This document shows positions 11,290-24,308 of a stretch of DNA of 64,000 nucleotides, piece by piece. Origin of the DNA: Falciphora oryzae (lineage: Eukaryota > Ascomycota > Sordariomycetes > Magnaporthales > Magnaporthaceae); assembly GCA_000733355.1 (NCBI GenBank), contig JNVV01000045.1, positions 289,098-353,097 on the forward strand. Reading direction: 5' to 3'. Both the position numbers and the translations under genes were made by a program. The first letter of the stretch is position 1. Every line of letters starts with the position of its first letter. Below the pieces are notes generated by a model. It was not told the origin of the DNA. It was given only the letters and a program-made list of their open reading frames with translations, and made no database searches.

Positions 11290-14200
11290 GCGACTCATTC
11301 CCGCCTCCAGCCTCTTTGAAACGAATGGGTGCGACGACGGAAAAAATTCCGAACTTGTTGTCAGTCGCTTTCGATTTGACATTCTGGGGTTGCGATGAAA
11401 GTTAGCATTGGCTGCTGGCCTCGAGCTAAGGCTGGCTGGCCAATGCGGCGCCCGCTTCTCCGAGCTGATCCTAGCAGCGCGTGAAGATCAACTTCACTAC
11501 CTACCCTTGCCATGTGATGGGAAGCGGCTAGCGGACATCAATCTCGGCCAATCTCGCCCGCCCGGCCGCCCCGGAACGAGTTGGCGATCTCGCGGCGCCG
11601 CGAAGGAAGGAATTTCGGGGGTTTCCAGGTCATTGCATATATCCTGCGATTCAAACTCCCGACCAAGCCACCGTGGTTGCGGGTTTGCCCGCCGCTAGTT
11701 GCGAGTCCCGAACGACCTTGCAGGCAGTTCAGACAATGCGGAAAGTGATAAAACTAAACAAAACAAAACAACGCGTCCAAGTTGGGTCCCAAAATGGCTT
11801 CTTCTCCCATTCCCTGCCTGTCTGCCCCGACTTTGGCTCGTATAAAATTACCTCTCAACTGCCTACGCGTGTCACTCACCGGCTTGCCGTCGCAGCTTGC
11901 CCAGGACTTGTGTTAATATGGGCGGTCCGTCCGCAACTGGTGGGTCCGGCTGAACCTTGTCCGTACCAACCACAATATATGTGCGTGACTGTGGCCGGTC
12001 GGTGGCATGGAGGGCGGAAACCCCTGAGTGCGTGCTTGACGCGCCAGGACTATTTCTCTGCGTGTCCCAGACTCTTGAACTCGAGTGGATGTGTGTGTAC
12101 ATGTGTGTTTGTAGTCGCCGTCTGCGCCGGTCCCCGACGAGGTCTGCCTGCCTAGGAGGCTTGCTTGCTTGCCTGTGATATCACCACTGCAACAACACCA
12201 CATCGCGGTTTATATCCCGACTTTACTCGCCGGTGTCGATACGGAAATGGAGATGCCGTGCAAGGTCTCAAACAGTCGAAATTCCCAAGGCCCGTCGGAT
12301 GGAATCCAGGGAGAGACGAGACATGCCTGTCCATATGTCCGCTCGGGTAGGGAGGTGATGGCAAGCATGATACTCCCCAAGAGCACCATGCCCGCAGGTT
12401 ACCCGGGCCCGGTCGAGCCAACCAGCGGCCATCACATCCGCCAGTCTGTGTGATACACTCGATGCCCTGTCCTCGGCGGCTAAAGTTCTCGGCAGGTAAT
12501 GGAGGGAGGACTTTCGCAATGCCACGGAGCTACCGACGCCCTGATTAGGGCTTGCGTCTGCTGTATTGTCGGTCGCCCTGCAATGCCAGCTGCAATACAA
12601 CCATGCAGCTGAGCGCCACAGGGTAACCATATTTTTCTTTTTTGGCCGCACACGACCGGTCTATGTCGTCTTCCCGCCGTAGCCGTGAGCGCCTACCAGC
12701 TGCAAGTAATCTTGTCTAACCTCCTTGGACGGCCGAAAGGGGTTGTCTGGAATATCCCTCAACATCGTGGGGGAGCGGCGGATCGGGCTTGAAGTGCTGG
12801 CTGGCCGGCTCCGTGGTGGGCTCCCCAAGAGCCCGCGAAACCAAAACCTGCCGAGCAGACTGCAGCAGCAGCAGCAGCAGCAGCCGCGGTGTCAGGCTAT
12901 TCCTACTACAACCCTGGCTGCAAGTCTCAGTGGATATTGATCCCCACGGAAGACGAGGGAGCCGGGGAGTGCCTTTTTTTCAGCTTCGATGCCCTTAGTG
13001 CCTCTGTTGACCCGCCGTCTGGATTCTTTCCTTCTCATGGGGCCCCGACTATGGCACGCGTGTTCCATGGACCGGCAGAGAACGGGAGCCACCCACAAAT
13101 CACAGAAGACACACACGCACACCACATCCAGCTGCCACACCCATAGCAGACTGTATCCACACGGCCGACCCGTTCCCCCCTCCTCCCGGCCCAGCCCAAC
13201 CATGGGACGCTCCGCGGCCGAGCGAGCGGCCTGGTGCTACGCGGGATGTCAGAACCTAGATTTTAACCCCAAGTGCCATGTGCCAAGAGCCCACTATCAG
13301 ACCCGACGGTATTGTGTGGGAACAACAGACCCAGGGGCAGCCTGTGGGTGGCTTGCTGGTTTTAACCAAGCTGGCATGCTCCGATGGCGCCGGCGGCTTG
13401 CCTCGAGCCGCTCAAATAGAAATCCGCCGGGTGCCCTTCCCCTAGTGGAGATGCATGGAGCATCGATCTCGGTGTTTATCTGCCAGCCCCGGCTTCTGAC
13501 AACGACACTGCTCCCCATGTACCCACTCCGTATTTCCGCCTCCCTCTCCTGCTCCCTTTTCTCCTCCACCTCCTCCACCTCCTCCACCACCACCACCAGC
13601 ATGTGCAGTGCTCCATGCGTTGACTATCTGTCTGCCACATCATCCATGCAACACCTCGCAGCGTATTGACAACCACCTACATCACTCCTTTCAATAGAGG
13701 GTGGGAATGCTCCAATCACGGTTACATAGGGTGCGGCCATTTAATGTGGAGTAAAAGTACAGGTAGCGAGCGCCTGCGGCAAACACGCGCAGCTCGCCAC
13801 TCGCCAGCTCAAAGTCGACAACCCGTCGCGGCCCAACCCATCCACGCCCTTTTCCCCAACCACCCCCGTCACCCAACCCTTTTCCCAGGCACCACCACGT
13901 CCCGGCCACCGGCCTCTACCTGCTTGGATGGTCTGTTTGTGGTGTGGGCACCCGAGGACACCCACCCCCTGGGTATCGATATGCGGCCCCCAAGTCGTGA
14001 TGTTCCGTTGCCAGCTAGCCAGCCAGTGCCCTTGCCGCCGAAACACCCCCGCACTAGTCCAAGCGATGGGCGGCCAAGGGCTGTGGGATGACTTTTTTTT
14101 TTTTCTTCTTTTTTTCTCCTCCCTTTTTTTTTCCCTGAGTGATTTTGTCAGTTCTGGTGGCCGGCCCCTGACCGGCCTCCGCGACCCACTGGGCCTGGCA

Positions 14201-15132
14201 GGCCAGACCCAGCGGACGACCGCCGTTCGTAGGTATATCGCCGGTCAGGCACCACCTACCGTGGCCGCAGTTGTGTGCTTGCCCTGGCTGGCCTGACATG
14301 CGTTGCCATCTAATCGTTCGATCCGGCCGATCGGAAGCCCGGCCGGAATTAATGGAGGGAGAAATAAGGAAGCCACGGGTCGTCGACGCCGGGGAGTGTC
14401 ACAGCCGAACGATCCACAGCAGGCGGCGGAGGTTTTGTCCCATCCTACCAGCCGTCATAGACGGATGGATGGCACCTACTCTTCGCGCCTGCCGACGCCT
14501 CCTCCTTTCCTTCTCTTGATTTCTTTCTCTCTTTTTTTTTCGCTTTGCCGATCAGCACACACCGCCTAAGCGAGAGGCGGCAGGAGGTTACGATATGCAT
14601 CCTTCTGCGAGCTGCCGGTCATGATGTCGTCTGGATGATGGGACTCGGACCATCTCATCCTGCTGGCATTGCGTGCTGGATGCCCCCGGACCCGATCCAT
14701 GCCCGAATCAAGCCTCTTCCTGACTCTCTCGCGCCTCTCGTGCCTCTCATTCCCTCCCTTTTGGCTCTGAGCCGCGGATATCACGGCCGCCTTTTGGTTC
14801 GTCCACCCTCTCCCTCCTCCCTCACACTTCCCCTTAGCTGCTGCTGTACCTGTCCGTCGCTGTCTATCTCTGCCTAGCTTGGCCTTCCCCTGCCTCCCAA
14901 AATTGCAATGCCGGGTGCGGTAAAAGATATTACGTTAAGCCCCCTGACCCACTTCTGGGAATCGCGGCCGGTCCTTGTCAGTGGCGTCTCGTCTCCATCA
15001 TCTCGATCCATACCCGCCTGCCTCCGCCCGCCCTCGCATATGATTCTCGTCCTTGTCAATGGTCTCCACCTGTCGCTCCTCGCGTTCCTCCTTCCACCAT
15101 TTGGTTGCATCCGGGCGGCCGGCCGAGCCCGC

Positions 15133-15138
15133 TATAAA
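15133..15138 (+). promoter_or_regulatory. TATAAA box candidate upstream of dioxygenase gene
   Basis: TATAAA sits 650 bp ahead of the nearest in-frame ATG (15783) and about 480 bp ahead of the upstream coding-like stretch at 15620. The distance is long unless the 5' leader is long or contains an intron. Confidence 0.3.
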
Positions 15139-15782
15139 GCGCCTTATCCAACGGCCTGGCGAATCAAGGCGGCACAAACCCGCTCAAGGCGCCTCCACCC
15201 GTAGCCCACTGCCCTGTGTGTCTCGCGTCTCCCTACCTGCCTTCCACCCACCACAACTTTGGTTCGACCGGCAGAGATAGCCTGGCATCACCAAGAAGGC
15301 ACTAGTTTGCGTTGCCGGAAGAAGTAGCCCCGGCAGTGCGCTTGCACCTGCTAAACTCCCCAATGCAGCAAGAGGGGGCACTACGGTGTTGTCCTCTGCC
15401 CAGAGTCCCCCTCCTCCGTTCTGGTCTCTCTTCCTTGGTGGCTTTTTTCCCTCCATGAATCTTTTCTTTATTATTATTTCGCATCCGCTCGAGTCTCCCT
15501 GTCTCTCGAGTTATAATATGATGTCCTGTGTCTGCCCGTCGAAGTGTTTGGACATAGATCACTTCCCTCTTCTGCCCATCCAGGATTATACCCCAGGCCC
15601 AGTTTTCCCCCATCGTCAGCCTCGACGTGGATCGAAGTGTGCCTGCCAACAACCAACAACCTCCGGCGGCCCCTCAGCAGATCCAATTCCGTGCCAAAGC
15701 CGCCGCTGTTGCTGCCCACTCCCACTCGCAGCCCCTGGTCTCGAACAGCATTAGCGCTGCTGACAGCACCGCTCCAGACGAC

Positions 15783-17765
15783 ATGCAGCCCAATCAGAGC
15801 CCGGCGAATTCCCTTTCGGGATGGCCCAGGTCTCTGGAAGGGGACCTGGTCTGGTCCGGAACGGGTGCTTCGCCAGCCGAACCCCACATCATCCAGCTGC
15901 GGCCAGTCGACATTGGCGAAATCGAGAGTGCCCTAAAGGCTTTCAAGGGTAAGCAAAAAAAAAAACGCAACAGTGGAAACAATTTCCGGGGCGGTCCGTC
16001 GCTGTGGCCGTGACCGTGTCTTATGCGGTCAGAACCAACAACCAACCTCTGCCGACAAAACACCTCTTTGAGCGAGGGAATGAAAAACAAAGGGTGTTTG
16101 TCCATGGCTCTCACGTCTCCATCATCGTGGCCATGTTTACAGCCATATTTGTTTTTCTTTTGCGTTGACGGTCTCTTTGCCGGAAGTTGTTCGAAATCGG
16201 CCTTCGTGGCCGAAAACACCACAGACAGAGTCAAGGATGTTGGATTAACCGATCACTGGTTGAATTTCTAGAACTTGGGTTCCACGGCGACAAGGTCAAC
16301 TGCGACACCTTCCGCCTCTCCGACGACCTCAAGTCCCGCCTCAGGGGGGCGTCCCGCGATGTCCACAACAAGCAGGGGTACTGTCTCCTGCGTGGCCTGG
16401 AGCCTACTAAGTACTCCCCCGAGGACAACGCCATGATCTTCCTCGGAATTGCCGGCTACATCGGCGATGTTCGCGGCGTGCAGGATAGTAACGGAAACAT
16501 GCTGAGTAGGTTCAAACCCCCATGTCCCGATATTCCACAATAACTCTGTTGTCCCAAGCGGCAAATTGGGAATAGCCTCAAGTGAGGTCGAATGCGGCTC
16601 TGGCTTGCAGTAAAGCTTACCAGAGTCAAACAGGCCACATCACGGTTGTCCAGCAGTGGAAGAGTGTTCCCGACAGGCTCCGGCATGGTGCACACACGGC
16701 GCAGGGAATGGTGAGTCTCTTTCCGACATCTCTTGGCATGCGGTATAGCCTCCACTATACAAGACAAAAACCCGACGACGATAGACCTTCCCAAGGCAAT
16801 TCTTCGAGCAGGCAATTAACGAGAGGACAACTGCTCCAGCCGTTCCACAACGACATGGGCACGAGCGTGCTCGCCCTCCACTACCGGCAGTGTGCGGCCG
16901 AGGGCGGGCTCACCCACTTGTCTTCAGCCTGGACAGTGTACAATGAGCTCTCGGCCAACTACCCGGACGTGCTCAAGACTCTGGCCACTCCCAACTGGCC
17001 GATTCAAATGTGAGTGACACAAGAACATTCCAGATTCCCTCTCAGGGTGCTCTCCCGTTTAGAGTCCGGTTGATTGTTCTCTTGCTAATTAACCGGCAAC
17101 TCTGGACAACAAACAGCACCAAGACAAAGTCTCGCTACTACCTCGCCCCACTGATCCAGCTCAACCACGGCAAGCTGGTGGTCAGCCTCGACCCGGGCCG
17201 GCTGGGCCGGCAGACAGCGAACGAGGAGTACACATCCACCAAGTTCCCGCCGTTCCTCGGCAACAAGGCCAACAGCAAGAACAGCGCCTGCGACGAGGCC
17301 TCCGAGGTGCCGACGCTCACGGACGAGCAGAACGCGGCCCTCGACACGCTCAACCGGGTCGCGCACGAGCACAGGCTCTCGGTGCCCAGCCGGCCGGGCG
17401 ACATGCTCTTCGTCAACAACTGGGCCCTGCTGCACGCCCGCGACCCCTACACGGACGGCGGCAAGGGAGGAGGCGGTGGTGGCCGCCGCCACCTCGTGCG
17501 CGTCTGGCTCCACGACCAGGAGCTGTCGTGGGACCCGCCCGACTCGATGAAGACGCCCTGGGCCGCCGCCTTCGGCCACCGCTTCCCCGAGGCCGTCGAG
17601 CAGGTCGGCGGCGGCCCCCACCGCCGGAACAAGGCCAACCACAAGTACCCCATCATGCCCGCCGTCAACTACCACGTCCCCAAGTACACGGCCGGCTCGG
17701 CCGCCTTCGTGGTGGACAGCAGCGACGACGAGGATGACGACCACCTGGACCACTGCCAGTGTTGA
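15783..17765 (+). CDS. TauD/TfdA-family Fe(II)/2-oxoglutarate dioxygenase
   Basis: Inferred exons 15783-15948, 16272-16509, 16611-16710, 16840-17009 and 17117-17765 give 440 aa. The family hydroxylates small substrates (taurine is the type case) using iron and 2-oxoglutarate. PFHNDMG in exon 4 supplies the His-x-Asp of the iron triad. LLHARDPY in exon 5 supplies the distal His, and RHLVRVWLHD the 2-oxoglutarate-binding Arg region. The C-terminus is an unusual acidic tail (DSSDDEDDDHLD). The start is uncertain: the frame stays open and coding-like back to about 15620 but has no ATG there, so an upstream exon may exist. The exon 2 donor is also uncertain: GTAGGT at 16506 breaks phase, GTTCAA at 16510 keeps it. 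The actual substrate cannot be read from sequence. Confidence 0.75.
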
Positions 17766-19254
17766 ATGGGAGCCGAAAGCGGGGAGCCTGGTGAGCGCAG
17801 CAGAAGTATAGATATTCCCCCACGTCATCAAGGGGATTCTTGCCTGCTGCTCTTTGTGGCGTTGCTATTTCGATGTTTGCTGGTAACTTTCTGATTACCA
17901 ATGAGTCTCTGTTTGTTCTGTTGATTTACCTCGGTATCTACTCTAATTCCTTCCTCAGGGCGTCTCTTTGCTTTCAAACCGACTAGGGTTCGGACAGCCC
18001 GTCCTCAAAGTCTCCCAGCAGCCTTTCAACCTCGATAGGTATCCCTTCCACATAGCCTTGGCTACAGACCTTTCCCACCGAACGCCCGGCCCCACCACCC
18101 GAGGATCCTTTTGTCTCCCTTGCTTTCTCCAACCCCTTCCCTCCCTCGGCCCACAGCTATATGCGCTCGGTCTTTCCTCCCTCACTCCTTGTGGTCATCA
18201 CATGGGCTCTTTGGCCTTTTTTTTTTTTTCTCTCTCTCTCTTTCTTTTCGGCTGCAGGATCAATGCAGGTATTTGGTTGGGGTTTGGAACCGCCTGGGAA
18301 ACTTTTTGTGCCAGAGATCTAGCACCCAGCTGTAATTGGCGGCTGAACAGTTTTCGGCCGGGCTCGGCGTTTCGGAACCAATCGACTCTTGATTGCCTTT
18401 TCCTCATTCAGCCCTGGTTCTCGGAATTTTCTCGGCTTTTGGCACGACAAATGGCCAGCCCCGTCAATACTGAAAAAGAGAGTCGAGGAAACCAGCTGCA
18501 TTCGGGACCATCAGCTTCGAGTCTTCGGCTAGGTGCAGGTATAATTATGCACAGATATTGCCGCCTTTCGGACCGGCAGTGGAGGGTGGTATCGACTCTC
18601 GCCTGAAGGGGGACTGGCTGCCACCTCCCTCCCTCCCTTCCTACTTGCAGCCTCCCTGGCTTCCTTGGGCGCTTTGTGCGACCTCCACGTGCATATTGTT
18701 GGGGGTTGTGCGGATGGTAGCTTCATGTGCTCAAAATAGCAGATCGCAACGGCTTCGCGCGATTGCCGCCATAATTAATCAACAAAGAGATATCGTGGCG
18801 CCGCGCGACTACCGCAGCAATACCGGCAAAGAGACAACCGTTGTCTATCAGGCAAGAAGACCGCTAGAGGTGGCCTGATCCAGTAATCGAAGCAAATGGG
18901 GCCGGCAAGACGAACCGTGACACCTGGCTTAAATCCGTCTCGATTGTTACCTGCGTTCTCAACCGATGGATGGCCCGGATCAATATGTACCTACCTAGGT
19001 GGGTAGTCACAAAGTTGCCCGACCCGTCTCGAACACGCTGCCAAGTATCTAAACTCTTGTATTCGAGGAGAAACGGCGAGTTCTCTCCGCTGCCTGTGGG
19101 AGAAGCCACGAAACCTTCATGGAATTTACAGAAGTCAAAACATCTACGCGTCACCAGGTTCTAGAAGTGCCTTCTAATCAGCCCGAAAACCTAGACCCTA
19201 TTCTATCGTGCACCTGCAGCGCCGAGAGCAACCGTGCCAAATGAATTAATCACC
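17766..19254. other. Convergent intergenic region, no gene seen
   Basis: Lies between the 3' ends of the dioxygenase (+) and ARMT1 (-) genes. It contains a TCTCTCTC run (about 18230-18243) and a palindromic CCTAGG word at 18994-18999. Open frames lack bias and motifs. Confidence 0.6.
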
Positions 19255-21183
19255 CTACGCGCCGTGGGAAAAAGACACGACGGCGTACTTTCCGCTCCAC
19301 GCCCATTTTCTGGCCGCAGGGTCTGAGTCTTTATCCTGCTCCCGGAGCTTTTCGTCCTGGCCGGCCTTCAGGCCAACCACCACGTCGGCCTTGCACGTCC
19401 GCAACGCGAGAACGTTGACACCAGAACCAGGGCCGAGCGGTCCGATGGCCTCCGTGAAAGGTGTGGTGGGGTCCCACATAGCCTAGTGAGGCACAGAATC
19501 AAAGTGTGGTCAGCTCTGCATTGTCCCAGACCAACCTCGAAAGCTCAAACTCGTAACAGTAAAGAAAGAAAAGTATAAAAGCGAAGGGGAAAGAGAAGGG
19601 GAAAAAGAAGGGAAAAAAAGAAGGGGAAAAAAGAAGGAAAAAGAATAAAGGGAAAAAAAAAGGACAGATTCTCACGTCTCCAGTTAGTTTCCTGTAGTTG
19701 AGGTCGCCCTTGAAGATAACCAGCTCGCTGGACTTCAGCTCATCGAACAAAAAGGGGCACTGCGCAGGCAGGCGCCAGTAGCTGCCGCCCTGGGTCCAGA
19801 AGCTGTTAGGCCTCAGGATGATCTTGCCCTCGGCGTAGAGCTCGGTCCACTTAGAGAAGAGGAAGGCCATGTCGGTGGCCTCGCGCTCCGACAGCGGCTC
19901 GGGCTTCTTGTCCTGCAGCGCCTCCTCGTCCGATGGCGTTTCGTAGAAGGCCTTTGGGTTGGCCAGGGCGTTGAGCAACGCGGCGAAGTCGGCGGGCACC
20001 ACGTCCGAGACGAACCAGGGGATCTCCTTGGGGTGCAGCACGACCTCGGTCGCGAGCCCGGCCTCGAGCAGGTAGCCGGCCAGGATCAGGTCGACGTAGA
20101 GCTCGAACCCGGCGTTGTCGAGCACGATGTCGACGCGGCGCCGCTCGTCGGGGCCTGTCTTGGCGCGCCTGGCGGCGACGAGGGCGTCGAAGGCTGCGTC
20201 GAGGTCGTTCACGAGGATGTTTGCCTCGGCGGCGCGGCGGGCCTCGGAGCCCTGCAGCTTCTGGATGTCGTCGTACGAGAGCGTGGTCAGGAGCGACAGG
20301 TCGGTGGCATTGCCCCAGAGGCAGATCTCGCACATTTCGCGGAACAGCAGCTTGTCCGCCTCGCCGTCACCGGCCTTGTGCTCTTGCAGCTGCTTGACCA
20401 GTTCGCCGTAGCGGGCCGCGAGCTCGGCGACGGCGGGGCGTGAGGAGCGGAAGGTCTTGATCTTCTGTCTTGCGAAAACGTCGTATCCCTTCCAGTGAGT
20501 GGAGAGGGAGAAGTTCGTGCTCATGCGCCTGTACATGGCCCCGGCGAGGAACTCTGTCAGCGCTTCTGTCGGACGGACCGGGATAACCGGGCAGCCCCCG
20601 GGTTGCTGCTTACCGGTAGAGGTAGCATTCGCAAAACAGCCAGTTCATGTTCAGCCATGTGGAATTTCCCCGTTGCTCAAGCTCTTTGTTGTAGAGCTCG
20701 ACGTCGGAACCGCCATCGTCTGGGATCGGCCTGACGGCGGGTCAGCGTTGGGGCCCGGGGCCGGCAGGGGTGTGAGTGACGGCGAGGAGGGTTGGACGTT
20801 ACGTGAGCTGTCGGTCGTGCTGGACTTGGTACTTGAGCTGGGCGAGCTCGTTGATGATGCCCCTGCCCTCGGTGGTCTTAGCGGCGTCGTCGGTCTGTGC
20901 CACGGAGCGGTACACGTCGTCGATGGCTTGCGTCTGGGGCAAAGGGCTGTGGTCAGATCGGGCGGGATGAAAGGGGAAATCGAGAGGGACAGAACATACG
21001 ATGATGATGGGCCACCTCTCTCGGGCAGACGTGTAGGCGAACGAGGTCTTGTCGCCCGTCGAGTACCCCGCTATTCGCAGTCGTCGCCGGGCGGGGTCAG
21101 AGCCATCAGCACTCGCACCAAGCCGCAGGATCAGATACAAGCCACTGCAGCGGAAACTTACGCGTCTTGCAGTCGTGCTCCAT
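19255..21183 (-). CDS. ARMT1/DUF89 damage-control phosphatase
   Basis: Six exons (21183-21162, 21070-21000, 20933-20803, 20730-20614, 20528-19676, 19482-19255) join in phase to give 473 aa, the usual length for yeast YMR027W/human ARMT1 relatives. The family is a metal-dependent phosphatase acting on sugar phosphates such as fructose-1-phosphate, thought to clear damaged metabolites. DKTSFAYTSARERWP opens the protein. LDNAGFELYVDLILAGYL is the metal and phosphate site, IFKGDLNYRKLTGD is the conserved KGDLNYRKL element, and LRTCKADVV lies in the last exon. The 22-nt first exon is small but splices cleanly. Intron 5 (19483-19675) is extremely pyrimidine-rich on the coding strand. Family assignment is firm; in vivo substrate is inferred from relatives. 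Confidence 0.88.
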
Positions 21184-23516
21184 CTTTGCAGGATCGGCGA
21201 CGAGTAGGGAGTGTAAATCTCGAGGCTACACTACAAAGGGTGCGAGTTGTCGCGACTTGAGTTGTGCGCCTCTTGCAGGTCGTGCAGTCGGAATCGGAGC
21301 GAACACCAAGGTTTGGGGGTGCTTGGGCGGAGCTGTCTGCGGTGTTTTGCGCCTGGAGCGGGGCTACCCGATTCGATTGGGCGCATCCGTAAGCCAGTAA
21401 GGGACGGCACTTGAGACACATGAGGGCACATCAGTCAATACCGAATGGACAGACGGCATCCAAGTTGAGATCATTTTACTGAGGCTCAAACAAGCCACCA
21501 AGCTAAGCTCGTTCATCCGATATTTCCGACCGAGCTAGATGCTGTGCAGCCATTCCGCGATTGTGTCTGGCGCTTGAGCATCGGGCCGCTGTGCTTTGAG
21601 AAGCGGCAGCCATCAAGTTTGTTGTGCCCGGGCATAGCGTCGCTCCGCCGGCCAAGTGAACCACCAAGCAACCACTTCCAATTCCCACGGCATTTTCAAG
21701 CGACCTTTAGAGATCATTACTGAAGCTGTTCTTCGGTGAAAATCCAGGCGTTCAGGCCTCCCAAAGTCTTCCCAGGATTGGAACCTCGTGTGACGTACTT
21801 TACCCGCTGCGGGATGCAACAGGATGACATAATTATGTGGGCACCACAACTGGGTCGCGAACACATTGGAGGGAGAACCGAAAACGTTGCGTCAGGACCC
21901 ATCACAAAGCAACCAAGCGCTGACCAGTGCCGTGATCGGTGACTGCGTTCGTGTTCCAACACCGCAAGGGGCAGACCAAATGCGATCGTCAGGAGGTGGC
22001 TCCAGTGGCTCTCGCCATCCAGACACCCAGAGCAGCGCTGCCCACAGCGTCCGTGGCGGTGCGACATCGCATCCGCCCACGCACCCACGCTTCATCCGAG
22101 TCCCAGCTCCCATCGCCAGTGGGTGCTGATGTCGACTGTGGGCCTCTCGAACGTCACTGATCTGCACCTGCCTCTGTATCCAAAATACTCTCGTCAATCG
22201 AACACCCGGGCTCCCTGCGCCTTACGCACGACTGGCGCGACTTGGCGATTTTTCTCTGGTACCTGGCATCATCAACCTGCTCTGCCAGGAACAACACACG
22301 GCACTTCCTCTGGGCGCTCTGCTGATCGTTACAGAACAAGGAAAGCCTGCCCGGGCGCCTCCAGTTTGGACGTGTGTACATCGTAATCCGCGTGCCATGA
22401 TGGGTCAGCCACGAGTACCACCTCAAAGCTCTTGCGTTCTATCTTTAGCAACACCCAGCCGCGAGTCACTGTGTACTTTTGTGCCGAACCCCAAGGGGCA
22501 AGTGTCTCGCGTCGTGTCCCATACGACGTACCGAGTACCTACCTAGGCATCCCTCCTCACATCTTCCCTTCTTCAAGTCGAGGAGGGAGGGGTGACAATG
22601 CGGCCGCAGCCCGGCGCAGAAACAAGCGGCCCGCCGAGAGATTCCGTGCCGCACAAGGCGAGAATTTGAACACGGCGTTGACACTAGTGCTAGCGCCAGT
22701 GAGTCCTAGGTCTAGCTCTTGGCCCAGTCTGCGGAAACGGACTTGGACAACGAGATGCTCGCTGTTCGTTGCGAAAATATTTCTTCCATGCCAGAATGCC
22801 CTCTCGTGTCTCTGTAGTTCACAGACTGGCCCTCATTGTTCATGCCAACGTCACAAATACCACCTCGCATCGGCTTTCATGGGCTTCCCTCGGACGGGGA
22901 TGCGTAGGGTGTGATCAGGGTCTGGCGGCAAGCGGGCAAGGCCCCGACTGCCGAGGCAGCCCGCCCAGCCATTCTCGACGCTTGCGGACACGGCCCAACC
23001 ACCCCGTTCTGACGGCCGCCTCGGTCTTCACTGGCCATTCCAAGTGTTGGCAATGTGGAGATGTTGCCGTGGCAAGTGACGACAACAGAATACCCCATTG
23101 GCGGTTGAAGGATGCTCTTTGAGCCCCTGTCTATACCAAGACATAGAGCGGGTCGCATCCCGCCACCGCGACGGCATCATTGGGCGGCCTTTGTCATGTC
23201 GATGCCGATGAGAGCCATCCAACTCGTTGTGCCGGGGGCACTGCCTTGTTTCAGCATGTACAGTACATACGGCCCGCCATCAAAGGGTTCAGAGGCGGGG
23301 GACGGCGCGGCGGCTGTGCCTCCCCCTTGGTCGGCACTGCATCACGCCCAGAGTTCCCCTCCTCGTATTGAATGTCCAGTTTACCAATATCGATGATGAT
23401 CCTCCTTGAATACCGATCTCCAAGGCTACTCACTGCCATACTTGGGAAGTCACTCCGGTCGGATGATGAGGGTGTTTTCCTCCACCTGGATCAGTCGTCG
23501 TCTGGGCTTCATAAAG
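21184..23516. other. 2.3 kb divergent intergenic region, no gene seen
   Basis: Separates ARMT1 (-) from the CFEM gene (+). It carries another TACCTACCTAGG word (22537-22548) and one GTCCTAGGTC (22706-22715). All open frames are short and unbiased. It should hold both promoters. Confidence 0.6.
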
Positions 23517-23524
23517 ATATAAAG
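23517..23524 (+). promoter_or_regulatory. TATA box of the CFEM gene
   Basis: GATATAAAGG lies about 155 bp ahead of the CFEM start codon, in keeping with a strongly transcribed secreted-protein gene. A CAAA/CAAC-rich leader (23630-23674) precedes the ATG, a common fungal 5'UTR style. Confidence 0.55.
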
Positions 23525-23674
23525 GAGGCCGGGCCTCGTCCAGCCACAACCTCCTCCTCTCACACTGGACATCTGCCACTTCATAACGACCTTCGCTCGC
23601 TATTGCCAGCCTTGCCTCACTTTCGTTGCGATCCAAAAACCAGAAAACAAAACACAACCCACAAACCATTCAAG

Positions 23675-24308
23675 ATGAAGTACTCCACCGCCCTCGCTGC
23701 CTTCGCTGCCGCCGGCCTCGCCTCGGCCCAGAGCCTCGAAGACGTTCCTCAGTGCGCGCGCCAGTGCCTGGGCCCTGCCATCAAGGAGACCGGATGCTCT
23801 GAGACGGACGTCGGCTGCCTTTGCAAGGCCGAGAACAGGGAGAAGATTGTCTCTTCAGGAACCGGCTGTGTCCTGCAGAGCTGCGGGCAGGAGACCGCTA
23901 TTAGTACGTGCGCCCTTTAACGGATATGGTAATCCCTCTACATAATTGTTATTAACACACCACTAACCCCTATTAGACGAGGTCCTCCCCGCCATCACAC
24001 GCATCTGCGAAAACTCGCTCGGCGGCGGCGAGGCAGACAACACTTTTATGCCCGGTACCACTATGCCGACCACGGGCGTCGCCACCGCCACCACGTCCGG
24101 CAGCGTCCCGACCGGCAGCGTCTCCATCCCCACCGTCACCGGCACCGGCGGCCTAACCACCACCTCCACCCCGATCGGCATCCCCACGTCCCGGCCCGGC
24201 ACCAACGGCACCACCACCACGGGCGCCCCTATTCCTGCTGGCGCCCCCAAGCTCACCGGCCTCAGCGGCGTCGCCATGCTGGCTCTGGCTTTCTTCGCTG
24301 CGTACTAA
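23675..24308 (+). CDS. GPI-anchored CFEM-domain cell-surface protein
   Basis: Two exons (23675-23903, 23977-24308; intron 73 nt) encode 186 aa. A signal peptide (MKYSTALAAFAAAGLASAQ) leads into an eight-cysteine CFEM domain (about residues 24-92: VPQCARQC, TGCSETDVGCLC, GTGCVLQSC, ITRICENS). A Thr/Ser/Pro/Gly-rich stalk (about 100-165) suits O-glycosylation, and the hydrophobic tail LSGVAMLALAFFAAY fits GPI attachment. CFEM proteins sit in the fungal wall or membrane; some bind haem, others act in adhesion or appressorium signalling. The CFEM Asp used for haem-iron contact in Candida proteins may correspond to the D in TDVGCLC, which is inference. The neighbour is a convergent GPI-type xylanase. 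Confidence 0.88.

Larger units (their letters stand above)
9011..15782. other. 6.8 kb region without a supportable gene
   Basis: This stretch separates the divergent regulator (-) and dioxygenase (+) genes. Open frames are short, begin mostly at non-ATG codons and show no family motif. It holds a TG microsatellite, a 25-nt T-run (11265-11289), a CAG run (about 12861-12883), CTC repeats (about 13560-13590) and pyrimidine tracts. A TATAAA at 15133-15138 may serve the dioxygenase gene. A long regulator 5' leader or a non-coding transcript could lie here, but nothing in the sequence proves it. Confidence 0.55.

Noticed and set aside
16611..16710. Reading exon 3 of the dioxygenase from the GTAGGT donor (16506)
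   Set aside because: That phase gives a protein without the family's sequence before PFHNDMG; the 16510 donor phase fits.
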